A stretch of 64,000 bases of DNA from CAWAND01 sp963797485 (GTDB taxonomy: Bacteria > Chloroflexota > Anaerolineae > Anaerolineales > E44-bin32). The notes under the pieces are model-generated. The model was not told the origin of the DNA and searched no databases. It saw only the letters and a program-made list of their open reading frames with translations. Below are positions 1 to 8,638 of the stretch, one piece after another (the first letter of the stretch is position 1; every line of letters starts with the position of its first letter). The position numbers were made by a program, and so were the translations under genes. Location: assembly GCA_963797485.1 (NCBI GenBank), contig CAWCPF010000004.1, positions 309,612-373,611 on the forward strand, written 5' to 3'.

Positions 1-277
1 TGAGCCCATTGCGGTGGACGAAGTCAATCGAGCGTGGGCCGAAGCCGATCGCGGTCGCGAGCTGGCCCAGGTTATGGACGACCTGGCGTCCGTGCGCGTC
101 CAGACGCTCAGACGGTTGGCAGACTTTTCGGATGCGGACATGGAGCGAACCGATCTGCATCCGAGCCTGGATGGATTGGCGCTCTGGTATCGTGTGGCTG
201 CCAATACATACGAGCACGACGAAGAGCACATCGACGACTTGCGGGCGCGCTCACAGCCTGCGGAACCTGCATCGTGA
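1..277 (+). CDS. DinB-like protein, 3' end only
   Basis: This is the 3' end of a gene entering from the left. The frame is open from base 2 and stops at 275-277, giving about 91 visible residues. The segment is helical and charged, and near its end it carries YEHDEEHIDDLR. A final helix with paired histidines is typical of DinB/YfiT-like four-helix-bundle proteins, where they bind a divalent metal. Only the last helices are visible, so the family call is an inference and no substrate can be named. About 128 bp without a gene separate it from the next start. Confidence 0.5.
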   Translation, partial: EPIAVDEVNRAWAEADRGRELAQVMDDLASVRVQTLRRLADFSDADMERTDLHPSLDGLALWYRVAANTYEHDEEHIDDLRARSQPAEPAS

Positions 278-405
278 ACCGAAGCGGCGCGTGCCCATTA
301 GGCGTGGCCGGCATGTCGATGATGGTCATCCGGCGCGCCGGCCGCGTTCCGCACCGGTGAGGTCTTGTCTTTCGAACACGTTTGTCTGCCGTATGGGAGG
401 GGCCC

Positions 406-1818
406 ATGGCAATTCGCGAATCCACTGACATGATCGAGGGGCTTCGTAGCCGGGTCCTTGGCATCGACCAGCAGGTTCCCCTGCTGGACGGAAGCCTCGT
501 CGAGTATGTGAATCTCGACAACGCCGCCAGCACGCCGCCCCTCATGGACGTGGTCGAGGCGCTTGATCGGTTCATGCCTTATTACGCCAGTGTCCATCGG
601 GGCACAGGTTTCAAGTCTCGCTTGAGCACCCAGGCCTACGATCGGGCCCATCAGATTGTGGCTGCATTCGTCGGGGCCAATCCGGAAACTCAAACGGTCA
701 TCTTCGGCAAGAATACGACCGAGGCGATCAACAAACTCTCGTATCGATATCCGCTCCAGCCGGGGCAGGTCATCATCTCGACCCAGATGGAACATCACTC
801 GAATGACTTGCCGTGGCGGCGCGCAGCCGGAGTCGTCCACATCAGGGCAACACCGGACGGCCGGCTGGACGAAGCCGAATTCGATCGCAAGCTGGAGGCG
901 TACGCGGGGCGGATTGGCCTGGTGGCCGTTTCGGGTGCATCCAATGTGACCGGCTTCATCCAGCCGATCCACCGCCTTGCGCGCAAGGCTCACGCGCACA
1001 AGGCGCGGATTCTGGTGGATGCAGCCCAGCTGGCCGCGCACCGGGCCATCGACATACGCCCGGACGACGATCCGGAGCACCTGGATTTTGTGGCGATCTC
1101 GGCCCACAAAATGTACGCGCCGTATGGCACTGGCGCGCTGATCGGACCCAAGGAGACCTTCCTGGCGGGACCCCCGGAGTATCGGGGTGGGGGGACGATC
1201 GACGTTGTCACGATGGACAATGTGGTCTGGGCTGGTATGCCCGATCGGGATGAAGCCGGCAGCCCCAACGTGGTGGGTGCCGTGGCGATGGCGGCGGCCA
1301 TTCAGGTCCTTGAGCAGGTTGGCATGCAGGCCATCGCCGACCACGAAGCGAATCTGGTCGCCTATGCCCTGCGCCGGCTGGCTGACGTGCCCGGCTTGCG
1401 CGTGTATGGAGACGCCGATCCCGACGACGCGCCGAGCCGGGTGGGCGTCATCCCCTTCAGCCTCGAGGGCCGATCGCACTTTGAGGTGGCGGCTATTTTG
1501 GGCTATGAGGGGGGCATAGGCGTCCGAGCGGGCTGCTTTTGCGCTCATCCGTATGTGGTCCATCTGTTGGGCTTGTCGAGCACTGAAACGGCGGCGTGGC
1601 GAGCGCAAATGCTCGCCGGCGACAAGAGTGAGATGCCGGGCCTCGTCCGGGCGAGCTTCGGGTGCTACAACAATCATGAGGATGTCGACCGCCTGATTGA
1701 AACCCTGATGAAGATCGTGCGCGGGGAGGTTCAGGGCCGCTATGAGGTGGACGTTTCAACCGGCGAATATTATCCGCAAGGCTACACCGAACACCTGGAG
1801 CCCTTCTTTGCACTCTAA
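406..1818 (+). CDS. Class V aminotransferase, cysteine desulfurase-like (PLP enzyme)
   Basis: This 470-residue protein has the fold-type I PLP enzyme pattern of the NifS/SufS/CsdA group. Near the N-terminus is YVNLDNAASTPP, mid-protein ASNVTG and DAAQLAAH, and ISAHKMYAPYGTGAL holds the lysine expected to bind PLP. A Cys-containing loop, RAGCFCAHPYV, lies where cysteine desulfurases carry their catalytic cysteine. It is longer than a typical SufS (about 410 residues), and no SufBCD or IscU gene is nearby, so desulfurase activity is an inference; another class V lyase or aminotransferase is possible. I chose ATG 406 because a GGGAGGGG ribosome-binding site lies just upstream; the frame is open back to 382. 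Confidence 0.8.
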   Translation: MAIRESTDMIEGLRSRVLGIDQQVPLLDGSLVEYVNLDNAASTPPLMDVVEALDRFMPYYASVHRGTGFKSRLSTQAYDRAHQIVAAFVGANPETQTVIFGKNTTEAINKLSYRYPLQPGQVIISTQMEHHSNDLPWRRAAGVVHIRATPDGRLDEAEFDRKLEAYAGRIGLVAVSGASNVTGFIQPIHRLARKAHAHKARILVDAAQLAAHRAIDIRPDDDPEHLDFVAISAHKMYAPYGTGALIGPKETFLAGPPEYRGGGTIDVVTMDNVVWAGMPDRDEAGSPNVVGAVAMAAAIQVLEQVGMQAIADHEANLVAYALRRLADVPGLRVYGDADPDDAPSRVGVIPFSLEGRSHFEVAAILGYEGGIGVRAGCFCAHPYVVHLLGLSSTETAAWRAQMLAGDKSEMPGLVRASFGCYNNHEDVDRLIETLMKIVRGEVQGRYEVDVSTGEYYPQGYTEHLEPFFAL

Positions 1819-1881
1819 CCCGGACAAGCCCAGTCTGCCTGGCCTGCGGCCCGAGCGCGGAAAGCGGGCGTAGCCGCGCCA

Positions 1882-2770
1882 GTGGCCAAGTCCGATCTGC
1901 CTGAGCTCCGCCTCGCCGGCTGGCGCCCGACCCGAGACGTCTTGTGGACGTACGCACGTTGGCTGGGCGCGATCAGACAACACCTCACCCCGCCGGCCCG
2001 CCACTGGGGGCACGTCAGTCTGGGGCTCGGCCTGCGCGGCCTGACCACCGGGCCGATGGTTCTCGGTTCGTCTCGGATTGAGCTGGCCATCGATTTGGTG
2101 GCCGGCGAGGTGGCGATATCTGTTTCTGGGGGTTCGGATTGGCGATCCCCGCTGGGAAAGGCGGGTTGGACTGACATCCTGGATCGGGTCCGGCGCGTCG
2201 CAGCCGCCGGCGCCACGGCCTCGAAGCTGGATGTGTCCCAGCCGGCCGAGTTGACCAGCCAGGGCTACGACCCGGAGGCCGGAAGGCAGTACTGGCAGTC
2301 CTTGTCGAGGATCGGGGCCGTGTTCAATCACTTCTCCGGAAAACTGCGAGGCGAAGTCCACGGCCCGCAATTGTGGCCCCATCATTTCGATCTGGCCGTG
2401 CTCTGGCTGACGGGCAGGTTTGTCCCCGGCCAGGATCCCGCGGATGAAGGCTTTGCCGACGAGAACATGACCTTTGGCTTTTCCACCGGTGACGAGGGCA
2501 TCCCCGAAGCCTATTTCTACGTAACCGCCTATCCTGCAGTCGACCATCTGGCCATCGATGGACTGCCGGCCGGCGCACGCCAGAACACGACCGGCTGGCA
2601 CGGCGTTCGCCTCGATTACGCCTGGCTGATATCCCAGCCCGACCCTGTGGGGAGCCTGGGGGAATTCCTGGAAGGGGTGCAATGGATCGGCGCCGAGGCC
2701 ATGCGCGCCCGGGAGGATTCCCCTCTTCCGGCACGCCTACCCACGAATCAAAGTGATGGAGAGGCTGTGA
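1882..2770 (+). CDS. DUF5996 family protein (3' end probably frameshifted)
   Basis: About 295 residues resembling the DUF5996 family of unknown function: an N-terminal LAGWRPTRDVLWTYARWLG segment, then strands with GLTTGPM, and later FYVTAYP and WHGVRLDY. As written, the frame runs without a stop into the next gene, giving an apparent 511-residue fusion. In the +1 frame from about 2717 the sequence reads IPLFRHAYPRIKVMERL and stops at TGA 2768-2770, overlapping the kinase ATG by one base (TGATG). That ending looks like real protein, so I treat the fusion as the result of a one-base indel near 2708-2716. The start is GTG 1882, with no strong ribosome-binding site. Function is unknown. Confidence 0.65.
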
Positions 2771-3417
2771 TGGTCAAGCGTTTTGTCCTGGTGGCGGGCA
2801 ACATCGGCGCCGGGAAGACCTCTCTCACCGAAAAGCTCGGTGACCGGCTGGGCTGGAGCACGGCCTTCGAATCGGTCGTGGATAATCCTTATCTCCCTGA
2901 CTTCTACCGCGACATGCGTTCGTGGTCGTTTCATCTTCAGATCTTCTTCCTCGGCCATCGAGCTGAACAGCATGTGGCGATTGCCCATAGGGCCGAATCG
3001 GCGATTATCGACCGCTCGATCTACGAGGACGCAGAGATATTCGCCCGCGCCAGCCTGGCGTTGGGCAATCTCGAAGCACGCGATTTTGAAACCTACTACC
3101 GGCTGTTTCGGCTGGTGGTGGCAAACCTTCCGGCGCCGGATCTGCTGCTCTATTTGAAGGCGCCGGTTGCCATCCTACTTGAACGTATCCGGAGTCGCGG
3201 CCGCGAAATGGAGGTGGGCATCACGGCCGAGTACCTGGAACTCCTCGAGAGTTTCTACGACCGCTGGTTGGAGAGCTTTGACGTGTGCCCCGTCCTGACG
3301 CTGAGAAGCGACGATCTGGACTTCGTCCACCGTCCAAAGCACCTAGAGGCTGTGGTCGGGCGAATTCACGACAAGCTGGCTGGACAGGAAGAAATGGAGT
3401 TCCCGAACCTCGGATAG
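2770..3417 (+). CDS. Deoxynucleoside kinase (deoxyadenosine/deoxyguanosine kinase type)
   Basis: A 215-residue P-loop kinase phosphorylating deoxynucleosides for dNTP salvage in the cytoplasm. It has the Walker A VAGNIGAGKTSL near residue 8, the DRSIYED motif of the dNK/dGK family and a LID-like arginine segment (RIRSRGREMEVG). The length matches bacterial dGK/dAK enzymes. ATG 2770 has GGAGAGG about six bases upstream. The upstream reading frame continues into this one as sequenced, but the internal ribosome-binding site and normal size argue for a separate gene. Base specificity cannot be read from the sequence. It ends 22 bp from the convergent uracil-DNA glycosylase gene. Confidence 0.85.
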   Translation: MVKRFVLVAGNIGAGKTSLTEKLGDRLGWSTAFESVVDNPYLPDFYRDMRSWSFHLQIFFLGHRAEQHVAIAHRAESAIIDRSIYEDAEIFARASLALGNLEARDFETYYRLFRLVVANLPAPDLLLYLKAPVAILLERIRSRGREMEVGITAEYLELLESFYDRWLESFDVCPVLTLRSDDLDFVHRPKHLEAVVGRIHDKLAGQEEMEFPNLG

Positions 3418-3439
3418 GGAGCCAGTTGAGCCGAGGGGA

Positions 3440-4057
3440 CTACAGTCCAAGCTCGAGGCGGTGTCCGCCAATCAATCGTATGGCCTTCGCGATCCTGTCG
3501 CGATTGGCGGGGATCTGATGCCAACGGCTGGCGCCGGAGGGGTGGGGAAGCGGCACAACCCAGCCTCCGGCAATGAGCTCCTGGGTTCCGATTATGTCTG
3601 CCAGAGACCGGTCGGGTGGGAAGAAGAGACTGATCGCCAGCCGCCCCACCGGCAGGATCAATCGAGGGCTGATGAGCGCCAACTCGGCATCCAAGTAGGG
3701 GCGGCAGAGCGCCTGCTCGGCTGGGCTGGGCGCCCGGTCGCCGCCGCCGCTGCGGGCCTTGCCCGGAAAGCATTTGGTCACCGAAGTCATGTACTGGGAC
3801 CGCCGGAACTCCGCCTCATCGAATCCGGCGCTCCCCAGCCATTCGAAAAGCCGAGAGCCGCTGCCGGCGTTGAAGGGACGCTGCGCCTCGACCTCGGTGA
3901 CGCCCGGCGCCTGTCCGATGACCATGACCTGCGCGCCGAGCTTGCCCGAAAAGACGGCCCCGGGTGTAATGCTGTGCCCGTTGTCGAGGCACAGCCGGCA
4001 CCCGGACAGCCTGTGATGCAGACGTTGGAGCGCCAGGCGTTGTCCCTTTGGGTTCAC
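3440..4057 (-). CDS. Uracil-DNA glycosylase, family 4/5
   Basis: About 205 residues. It has the N-terminal SGCRLC iron-sulfur-type cysteine pair, motif GQAPGVTEVEAQRPFNAGSG that binds the uracil pocket, two further cysteines (TKCFPGK, ALCRPY) and the C-terminal PLPHPSGAS catalytic loop. Families 4 and 5 remove uracil from DNA in thermophiles and many other bacteria; the 4Fe-4S cluster is expected from the four cysteines. The frame is open to 4132, but GTG 4057 overlaps the upstream stop (GTGA), so I take translational coupling to the endonuclease IV gene as the start. The two genes form a base-excision-repair pair: base removal, then cleavage at the abasic site. Confidence 0.85.
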   Translation of the reverse strand: MNPKGQRLALQRLHHRLSGCRLCLDNGHSITPGAVFSGKLGAQVMVIGQAPGVTEVEAQRPFNAGSGSRLFEWLGSAGFDEAEFRRSQYMTSVTKCFPGKARSGGGDRAPSPAEQALCRPYLDAELALISPRLILPVGRLAISLFFPPDRSLADIIGTQELIAGGWVVPLPHPSGASRWHQIPANRDRIAKAIRLIGGHRLELGL

Positions 4058-4911
4058 TTGGGGGGGCTTGTCAACCGTTCCCAAGCCGCCTTGATCGCCT
4101 GGGCGTCCTTGTCCATCTCCGGGCTTTCGCACACAATGCGCCCACGACAGTTGAACGACTGAAGGGCCTCGAGCAAAGCTTGAAGGTTGAAATCCGAGCG
4201 CTCAATCATCAAATGATTGCGCTCCCCCTTCTCCCCATACTCGATGCCCGATAGGTGACAATGCAGGCGCGAAAGGGCTTTCTGCCCCAAGGCGGATTTG
4301 TAGGCCTTCAAAGCCGCCTTCCACTCGGGCAGGCTGTTCATGCTGCCATCCCCCGTACGGGCGTGTAAATGTGCAAAATCCAAACACGGTTCTACGCCTT
4401 CGATGGCCTGAGCCATAGCCAGTGTGTCTTCCAAGGATCCGAGCATGGCGCTCTTCCCCATGGTCTCCGGGCGCAAGCGCACGCTGTTTCCTTCGGATCG
4501 CAGCTCTTCGATGCACCCGCTCAACCTGGGAATGGCCACCTCGAGTACCTCATTCGGGGGCCTTTGGAAGTAGGATCCCGGGTGGAAAATGATATCCGTG
4601 GCACCCGCCAGAAAGCCTGCCCGCGCCACGTCCATCAGCCGGCCGCGGCTCTTCGGCCACTCCTCATCATCGGCGTTGAGGTTGATGTAGTAGGGCGCGT
4701 GGACGCTCAGTTGGACACCGGCCTGTTCGGCCGCAGCCTTGATCTCGAGGCAAGTCCTTTCTGAAACGCGCACCGATCGTACCCAGCCGATCTCCAGCGC
4801 CATCAAACCCTGCGACGCCAGGTGCGCGATGGCCCCGACCGTGCCTCCCGGCTTGGGCGGCGTCGAGCCAGGGTTGCCAACGGTCCCAAAGATAAAATCA
4901 GGTTTGGCCAA
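4054..4911 (-). CDS. nfo: Endonuclease IV (AP endonuclease family 2)
   Basis: A 285-residue TIM-barrel protein matching endonuclease IV, which cleaves the DNA backbone 5' of abasic sites using a Zn cluster. Visible metal-ligand segments are VHAPYYINL, IIFHPGSY, RPETMGKSA, CLDFAHLHAR, HCHLSGIEYG, NHLMIE and CESPEMD, in the family order. The length matches bacterial Nfo. ATG 4911 is the start. It is transcribed leftwards and its TGA overlaps the start of the uracil-DNA glycosylase gene, so the two are probably co-translated. Between this start and the next gene (4912-5119) I see no gene. Confidence 0.88.
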   Translation of the reverse strand: MAKPDFIFGTVGNPGSTPPKPGGTVGAIAHLASQGLMALEIGWVRSVRVSERTCLEIKAAAEQAGVQLSVHAPYYINLNADDEEWPKSRGRLMDVARAGFLAGATDIIFHPGSYFQRPPNEVLEVAIPRLSGCIEELRSEGNSVRLRPETMGKSAMLGSLEDTLAMAQAIEGVEPCLDFAHLHARTGDGSMNSLPEWKAALKAYKSALGQKALSRLHCHLSGIEYGEKGERNHLMIERSDFNLQALLEALQSFNCRGRIVCESPEMDKDAQAIKAAWERLTSPPK

Positions 4912-5119
4912 GGCAGGTCTCCTCGAGGGCGATCAAGTCAGGTCGACCCTTTCGCACCCCTGTTTGGTGTCCCAGAGCCTGCGCATCGGGCTCCATCGGG
5001 ACGGACCAACGCTGCCCCATGGCGGTGAACAATCGTGACGTCGCATGTCGGAGGACGTTGGCGGGGCAGCCGGGGAGAGATAGCCTGGCCCTTCGCCGGG
5101 TCGGGAGAGGCAGCAGCCG

Positions 5120-7687
5120 TTAGGCCTCCCGGTCTTTGTCTTTCTTGAGCGACCCGGTCTTCGGCACAGCCTCCCGCGGCAGGGTGAAGAAGAATGTGGT
5201 TCCTTTGCCTTCTTCGCTGGTGACCCAGATTCTCCCGCCGTGTTGTTCCACGACTGTTTTGGCCAAGGCCAAACCCAGGCCGGTACCCTCGACGGGGTTG
5301 TTGGGATCCTGTACAGCGACACGGCCACGGAAGAAGTGCTCAAAAATGCGCGGGATTTCATCCGGGGCAATCCCGGGACCGTCATCGGTCACGCTCACCA
5401 GCACCTGGTCGTCATCGGCTTTGGATTGGATACGAATCTGGCCGCTTGCCGGGGTGAACTTAATGGCGTTGCTGAGCAGATTGGTCATCACCGAATTCAA
5501 ACGGCTCGGGTCGGCCATGACCAGGATGGCATCCTCCGGCGGTTCATAGCGAATTACATGCTTCCTGGCCTCGGAGAGCGGGCGCAGATCCTCGATAGCC
5601 CTGCGGATCAAATCATTGATCTGCACCGGGGAGAGCGTGAGATGCGTGGATGACTCAAGCCGGATGGTCTCGAGCAAGCCGGTGATCAGGTTGGTCATAC
5701 TGTCGGTGGCGCGCTGCATCATGTTCAGGGCTTTGCGCTGCTGGTCGCTCAGCGGGGCGTCATTGAGCAGGTCGGCGCCCAGCCGGATAGCGTTGAGCGG
5801 GTTTTTCAGGTCGTGAGCGGCGGTGCCCAGGAGCTGTGACCGCATACGGTCAATCTGCTTCAGGGCGGTGATGTCCGTCATCACGGCCACCCGGCCCACA
5901 TCGGGGATTTCGCTGATGGTTGTGAAGAGCACGCGTTCCGTCGGGGTTGTGATGTCGAGAGTCACCGGCAGCTTGGCGTCCTCGTCCATCAAGAGTTCGC
6001 CCAATGGGTGATCGCGGAAGATTTCGGCGGCGGGTCGCCCAGCCGCCAGCTCGGCATTGATCCGGAACAACTGGGCGGCGGCCTTGTTGATCAGGATGAT
6101 TCGGCCGCCCCGATCCGTCAGCGCCACCGCGTCGGCGGTTTCCACAAGCGTGTTTTCGAGCCGGCTGCGCTCCTCGGCCACCTGTTGGAACAGGTTGGCG
6201 TTGTCCAGCGCGATCGAGGCCCAGGCCGACACGGACGACAGCATCTGCTGGTCGTTTTCGTTGAAGGCGCCGCGCGGATGGTTGATGGCCTCGATGACCC
6301 CCATGACCTCTCCGCGGGACTCAAGCGGAACGCACAACACGCAGGTGGTCAGCAACCCGGTTTGAGCGTCGATAGCGCTGTGATACAGCGGGTTGGTGCG
6401 CACGTCGTTGACGATCAACGGCCGATGGTTGCGGGCCACCCATCCGGCGATGCCCTCTTCCAGCCGGATGGCGACATCCTTCACCCGGAACTGGCGTCCG
6501 CCGCTGGCCTTGAGATTGAGCTTTTCTCCTGCCTCGTCGAGCAGGAACAGCACGCAGGCTTCGGCTTGGAGCATCCGCTGAGCGTTGCGCATAGCGTTTT
6601 CCAGCGAAGCGTCCAGATCGAGACTCGAGGTCATCTCGCGCCCGATCTCGTTGAGCAGCTGGAGCTGGCTGGCGCGGGCCTCAGACGACTCAAGGTGGAT
6701 GGCGTCTTCGAGTCCGATCACTCCGATGTTGATGATGGCTTGTGCCAGCTCGAGCTCCTGTTCGTTAATTTGGCGCCCGGGCTTGTTGTACAGCAGGCGC
6801 ACCAGTCCCATGGCTTGCTGGCGAGTGGCCAGCGGGAACACGGCCGCCGCCGAAATCCCCTCGCTTTGGAGCATGGCCATGTCCTTGGCGCTGCCTGTCG
6901 GCGGCATCACGCTCAGGAGCGCCGGTTTGAGGTCCTTCAGCACAGCGCGGTGCGCGGGGTAGTCCGGCATGCTATCGGAGACCAGCGAGACGACTGTGTG
7001 CTGGACCGACTTGTTGATCTCCTGGCGGAAGCGCGTCGTCTGCCCGTTCGTGCCTTCATTCACCAGCACTTCGCAAGTGTCGGCGGAGGTTGCCTTGAGC
7101 AGATGAGCCGCCATCTGGCGGATGCTCTCCTGCTTGTCGCGCGTGCTGGTGATGGAATGGCTCGCCTGGTACAGGAGGGAGAGTTTGTGGAACAGGTAGC
7201 TCTGGCTGGCGGATTGCCGGGCGTAGGTGAGGATCTCGGCCGAGCGGGTGGCCAGAATATCCAGGGTGGCCAACTCATCGTCGAACGCCTGTCCGTCATT
7301 GCGACCGACGAACAGCAGTCCAATCGTCTGCCCGCCCGAGATACACGGCGCACAGGCGATGAACCCCGGAGCGAGCGGCAGACCCAGGGAGGCTTGACCG
7401 CCCGTGGAGGCAGACGGTTTCTGATTGCGAAGCGCCGTGCGAATGACCCCCAGATCGGTGCTGGATGAGATCCTGCCCAGGTCGCCCAAGGGTGTGCCGT
7501 GGGCGAAGCGCGGGCTGAAACCGCCTTCGCTTTCGTCCGATTCATACAGGGCAGCCCGGTCCGCGCCGGAAAGCTCAACCGTCAACTGGAGGACGCTGCT
7601 GAGCGCCGCGGCCGGGTTGCCATAGTCAAACGTGGCCGTGGCCGCTTTAAGGATGCCGGTTTGGTCCAGACTGCGCTCGGCGCTCAT
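5120..7687 (-). CDS. Soluble sensor histidine kinase with GAF and PAS domains
   Basis: An 855-residue cytoplasmic histidine kinase without a clear transmembrane segment. There are roughly three GAF-like modules (about residues 15-165, 170-335 and 340-500; the third starts with EIGREMTSSLDLDASLE) and a PAS domain (about 510-615, TDRGGRIILINKAAAQLF). A HisKA helix follows, with the phosphoacceptor at His625 in AAHDLKNPLNAI, then an HATPase domain with DNGPG-type SVTDDGPGIAPDE and GTGLGLALA. It probably senses a small ligand or redox state through the GAF modules. No response regulator is adjacent, so it is an orphan. ATG 7687 is the start, with a GATAAT box about 55 bases upstream. Confidence 0.85.
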   Translation of the reverse strand: MSAERSLDQTGILKAATATFDYGNPAAALSSVLQLTVELSGADRAALYESDESEGGFSPRFAHGTPLGDLGRISSSTDLGVIRTALRNQKPSASTGGQASLGLPLAPGFIACAPCISGGQTIGLLFVGRNDGQAFDDELATLDILATRSAEILTYARQSASQSYLFHKLSLLYQASHSITSTRDKQESIRQMAAHLLKATSADTCEVLVNEGTNGQTTRFRQEINKSVQHTVVSLVSDSMPDYPAHRAVLKDLKPALLSVMPPTGSAKDMAMLQSEGISAAAVFPLATRQQAMGLVRLLYNKPGRQINEQELELAQAIINIGVIGLEDAIHLESSEARASQLQLLNEIGREMTSSLDLDASLENAMRNAQRMLQAEACVLFLLDEAGEKLNLKASGGRQFRVKDVAIRLEEGIAGWVARNHRPLIVNDVRTNPLYHSAIDAQTGLLTTCVLCVPLESRGEVMGVIEAINHPRGAFNENDQQMLSSVSAWASIALDNANLFQQVAEERSRLENTLVETADAVALTDRGGRIILINKAAAQLFRINAELAAGRPAAEIFRDHPLGELLMDEDAKLPVTLDITTPTERVLFTTISEIPDVGRVAVMTDITALKQIDRMRSQLLGTAAHDLKNPLNAIRLGADLLNDAPLSDQQRKALNMMQRATDSMTNLITGLLETIRLESSTHLTLSPVQINDLIRRAIEDLRPLSEARKHVIRYEPPEDAILVMADPSRLNSVMTNLLSNAIKFTPASGQIRIQSKADDDQVLVSVTDDGPGIAPDEIPRIFEHFFRGRVAVQDPNNPVEGTGLGLALAKTVVEQHGGRIWVTSEEGKGTTFFFTLPREAVPKTGSLKKDKDREA

Positions 7688-7741
7688 GGTACCGGGTTAC
7701 CTGCCTTGCTGGCGTGGAAGATGAAATGACCCTGCGCGCGG

Positions 7742-7747
7742 ATTATC
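7742..7747 (-). promoter_or_regulatory. Candidate -10 box of the GAF/PAS kinase gene
   Basis: On the minus strand the sequence reads GATAAT about 55 bases upstream of ATG 7687, in the gap between the kinase and dgkA. No convincing -35 box is seen, so this is a weak call. Confidence 0.3.
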
Positions 7748-7802
7748 GCACAGTTGCACAGGCGCTGCAACGAAGCCTGTCGAGGGCGGCCTGGCGCCGG
7801 CA

Positions 7803-8189
7803 TCAGCCGAACAGACGCTGGAGCAGGGGCGGACCAAGTATCAGCAGTCCGATCAAAACGGCGGCGCCGGCCGAGATAAGCACGGCCGCCGCGCCCACAT
7901 CCTTCCCAACCCTGGCGAGCGGGTGGGCGTGCGGACTGGCCAGGTCGACCACCGCCTCCAGGGCCGTGTTCAGATACTCCGCCAACCAGACCACTACGAT
8001 GGCGATCAACAGGAGCGCCCAATCGTAGCGACCCAGCCTCAGCCAAAGCCCCAGGGCCACCACGGCCAGGCTGACCGCGGCGTGGATCCAGGCGTTGGGC
8101 TGGGTTCGCAAGACATGCCACCAGCCGGTAAAGGCATGGCGGAAGGACTCGGCTCGACCGCTCGATCGTTTGGGACTCTCCGGATTCAA
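7803..8189 (-). CDS. dgkA: Diacylglycerol/undecaprenol kinase, DgkA family
   Basis: A 128-residue integral membrane kinase of the DgkA/undecaprenol kinase family, which phosphorylates a lipid alcohol (undecaprenol in Gram-positives, diacylglycerol in E. coli). It has an N-terminal amphipathic stretch (ESFRHAFTGWWHVLRTQPN), three predicted membrane helices, the conserved EYLNTALEAVVDL segment between helices 1 and 2, and ARVGKDVGAAAVL leading into helix 3. The start is TTG 8189, whose last two bases overlap the ybeY TGA (TTGA), so translation is coupled. Position after pgpH-ybeY matches the phoH-yqfF-ybeY-dgkA order of Firmicutes. The lipid substrate is not determinable here. Confidence 0.85.
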   Translation of the reverse strand: MNPESPKRSSGRAESFRHAFTGWWHVLRTQPNAWIHAAVSLAVVALGLWLRLGRYDWALLLIAIVVVWLAEYLNTALEAVVDLASPHAHPLARVGKDVGAAAVLISAGAAVLIGLLILGPPLLQRLFG

Positions 8190-8638
8190 TTGGGAACCTC
8201 AACCCTCAGCCCGAGTTGTTTCAATATCGCCGATTGGGAGGCCCACATGGTGTGTTTCTCAGCCTCCACGCCGTGATCGTACCCCAACAGGTGAAGGATC
8301 CCATGCACCGCCAGCAGAGCCAATTCGGAGTCAAGTGGATGGTGTGCGGCAAGGGCCTGCCGCTCGGCCAGCGCCAGGCAAATCACGACGTCGCCAAAAT
8401 AGGTCCCGCCAACCTCGGGTTGAAGTGTCCCGTCGCTGAAGGACAAGACATCCGTGGACTCATCCAGGTCTCTGAACCGCCGGTTGAGCTCCCTGGCGGA
8501 GGCTTCGTCGGCCAGCACAATGGTCAGGCCCCCGTCAGGTGCGTCTTCGTACGCCAGACAGGCCAATCCCGCCCGGCGGAGCCCTTCGACCAGGGCTTTA
8601 TCGCTTGGGTCTGAAACGACCTCCACGCGGTGCGTCAT
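8186..8638 (-). CDS. ybeY: rRNA maturation endoribonuclease YbeY
   Basis: A 150-residue metalloprotein of the YbeY family, needed for 16S rRNA 3'-end maturation and 70S quality control. The zinc signature AVHGILHLLGYDHG gives the three histidines (HxxxH and a further H), and the upstream FRDLDESTDVLSF segment is also typical. The length matches the family. Its ATG overlaps the pgpH stop and its TGA overlaps the dgkA start, placing it inside a tightly coupled four-gene operon. Confidence 0.93.
   Translation of the reverse strand: MTHRVEVVSDPSDKALVEGLRRAGLACLAYEDAPDGGLTIVLADEASARELNRRFRDLDESTDVLSFSDGTLQPEVGGTYFGDVVICLALAERQALAAHHPLDSELALLAVHGILHLLGYDHGVEAEKHTMWASQSAILKQLGLRVEVPN

Noticed and set aside
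298..1677. Long minus-strand ORF opposite the class V aminotransferase gene
   Set aside because: It is a high-G+C antisense shadow; no family motif, and the opposite strand has a complete PLP-enzyme gene with ribosome-binding site.
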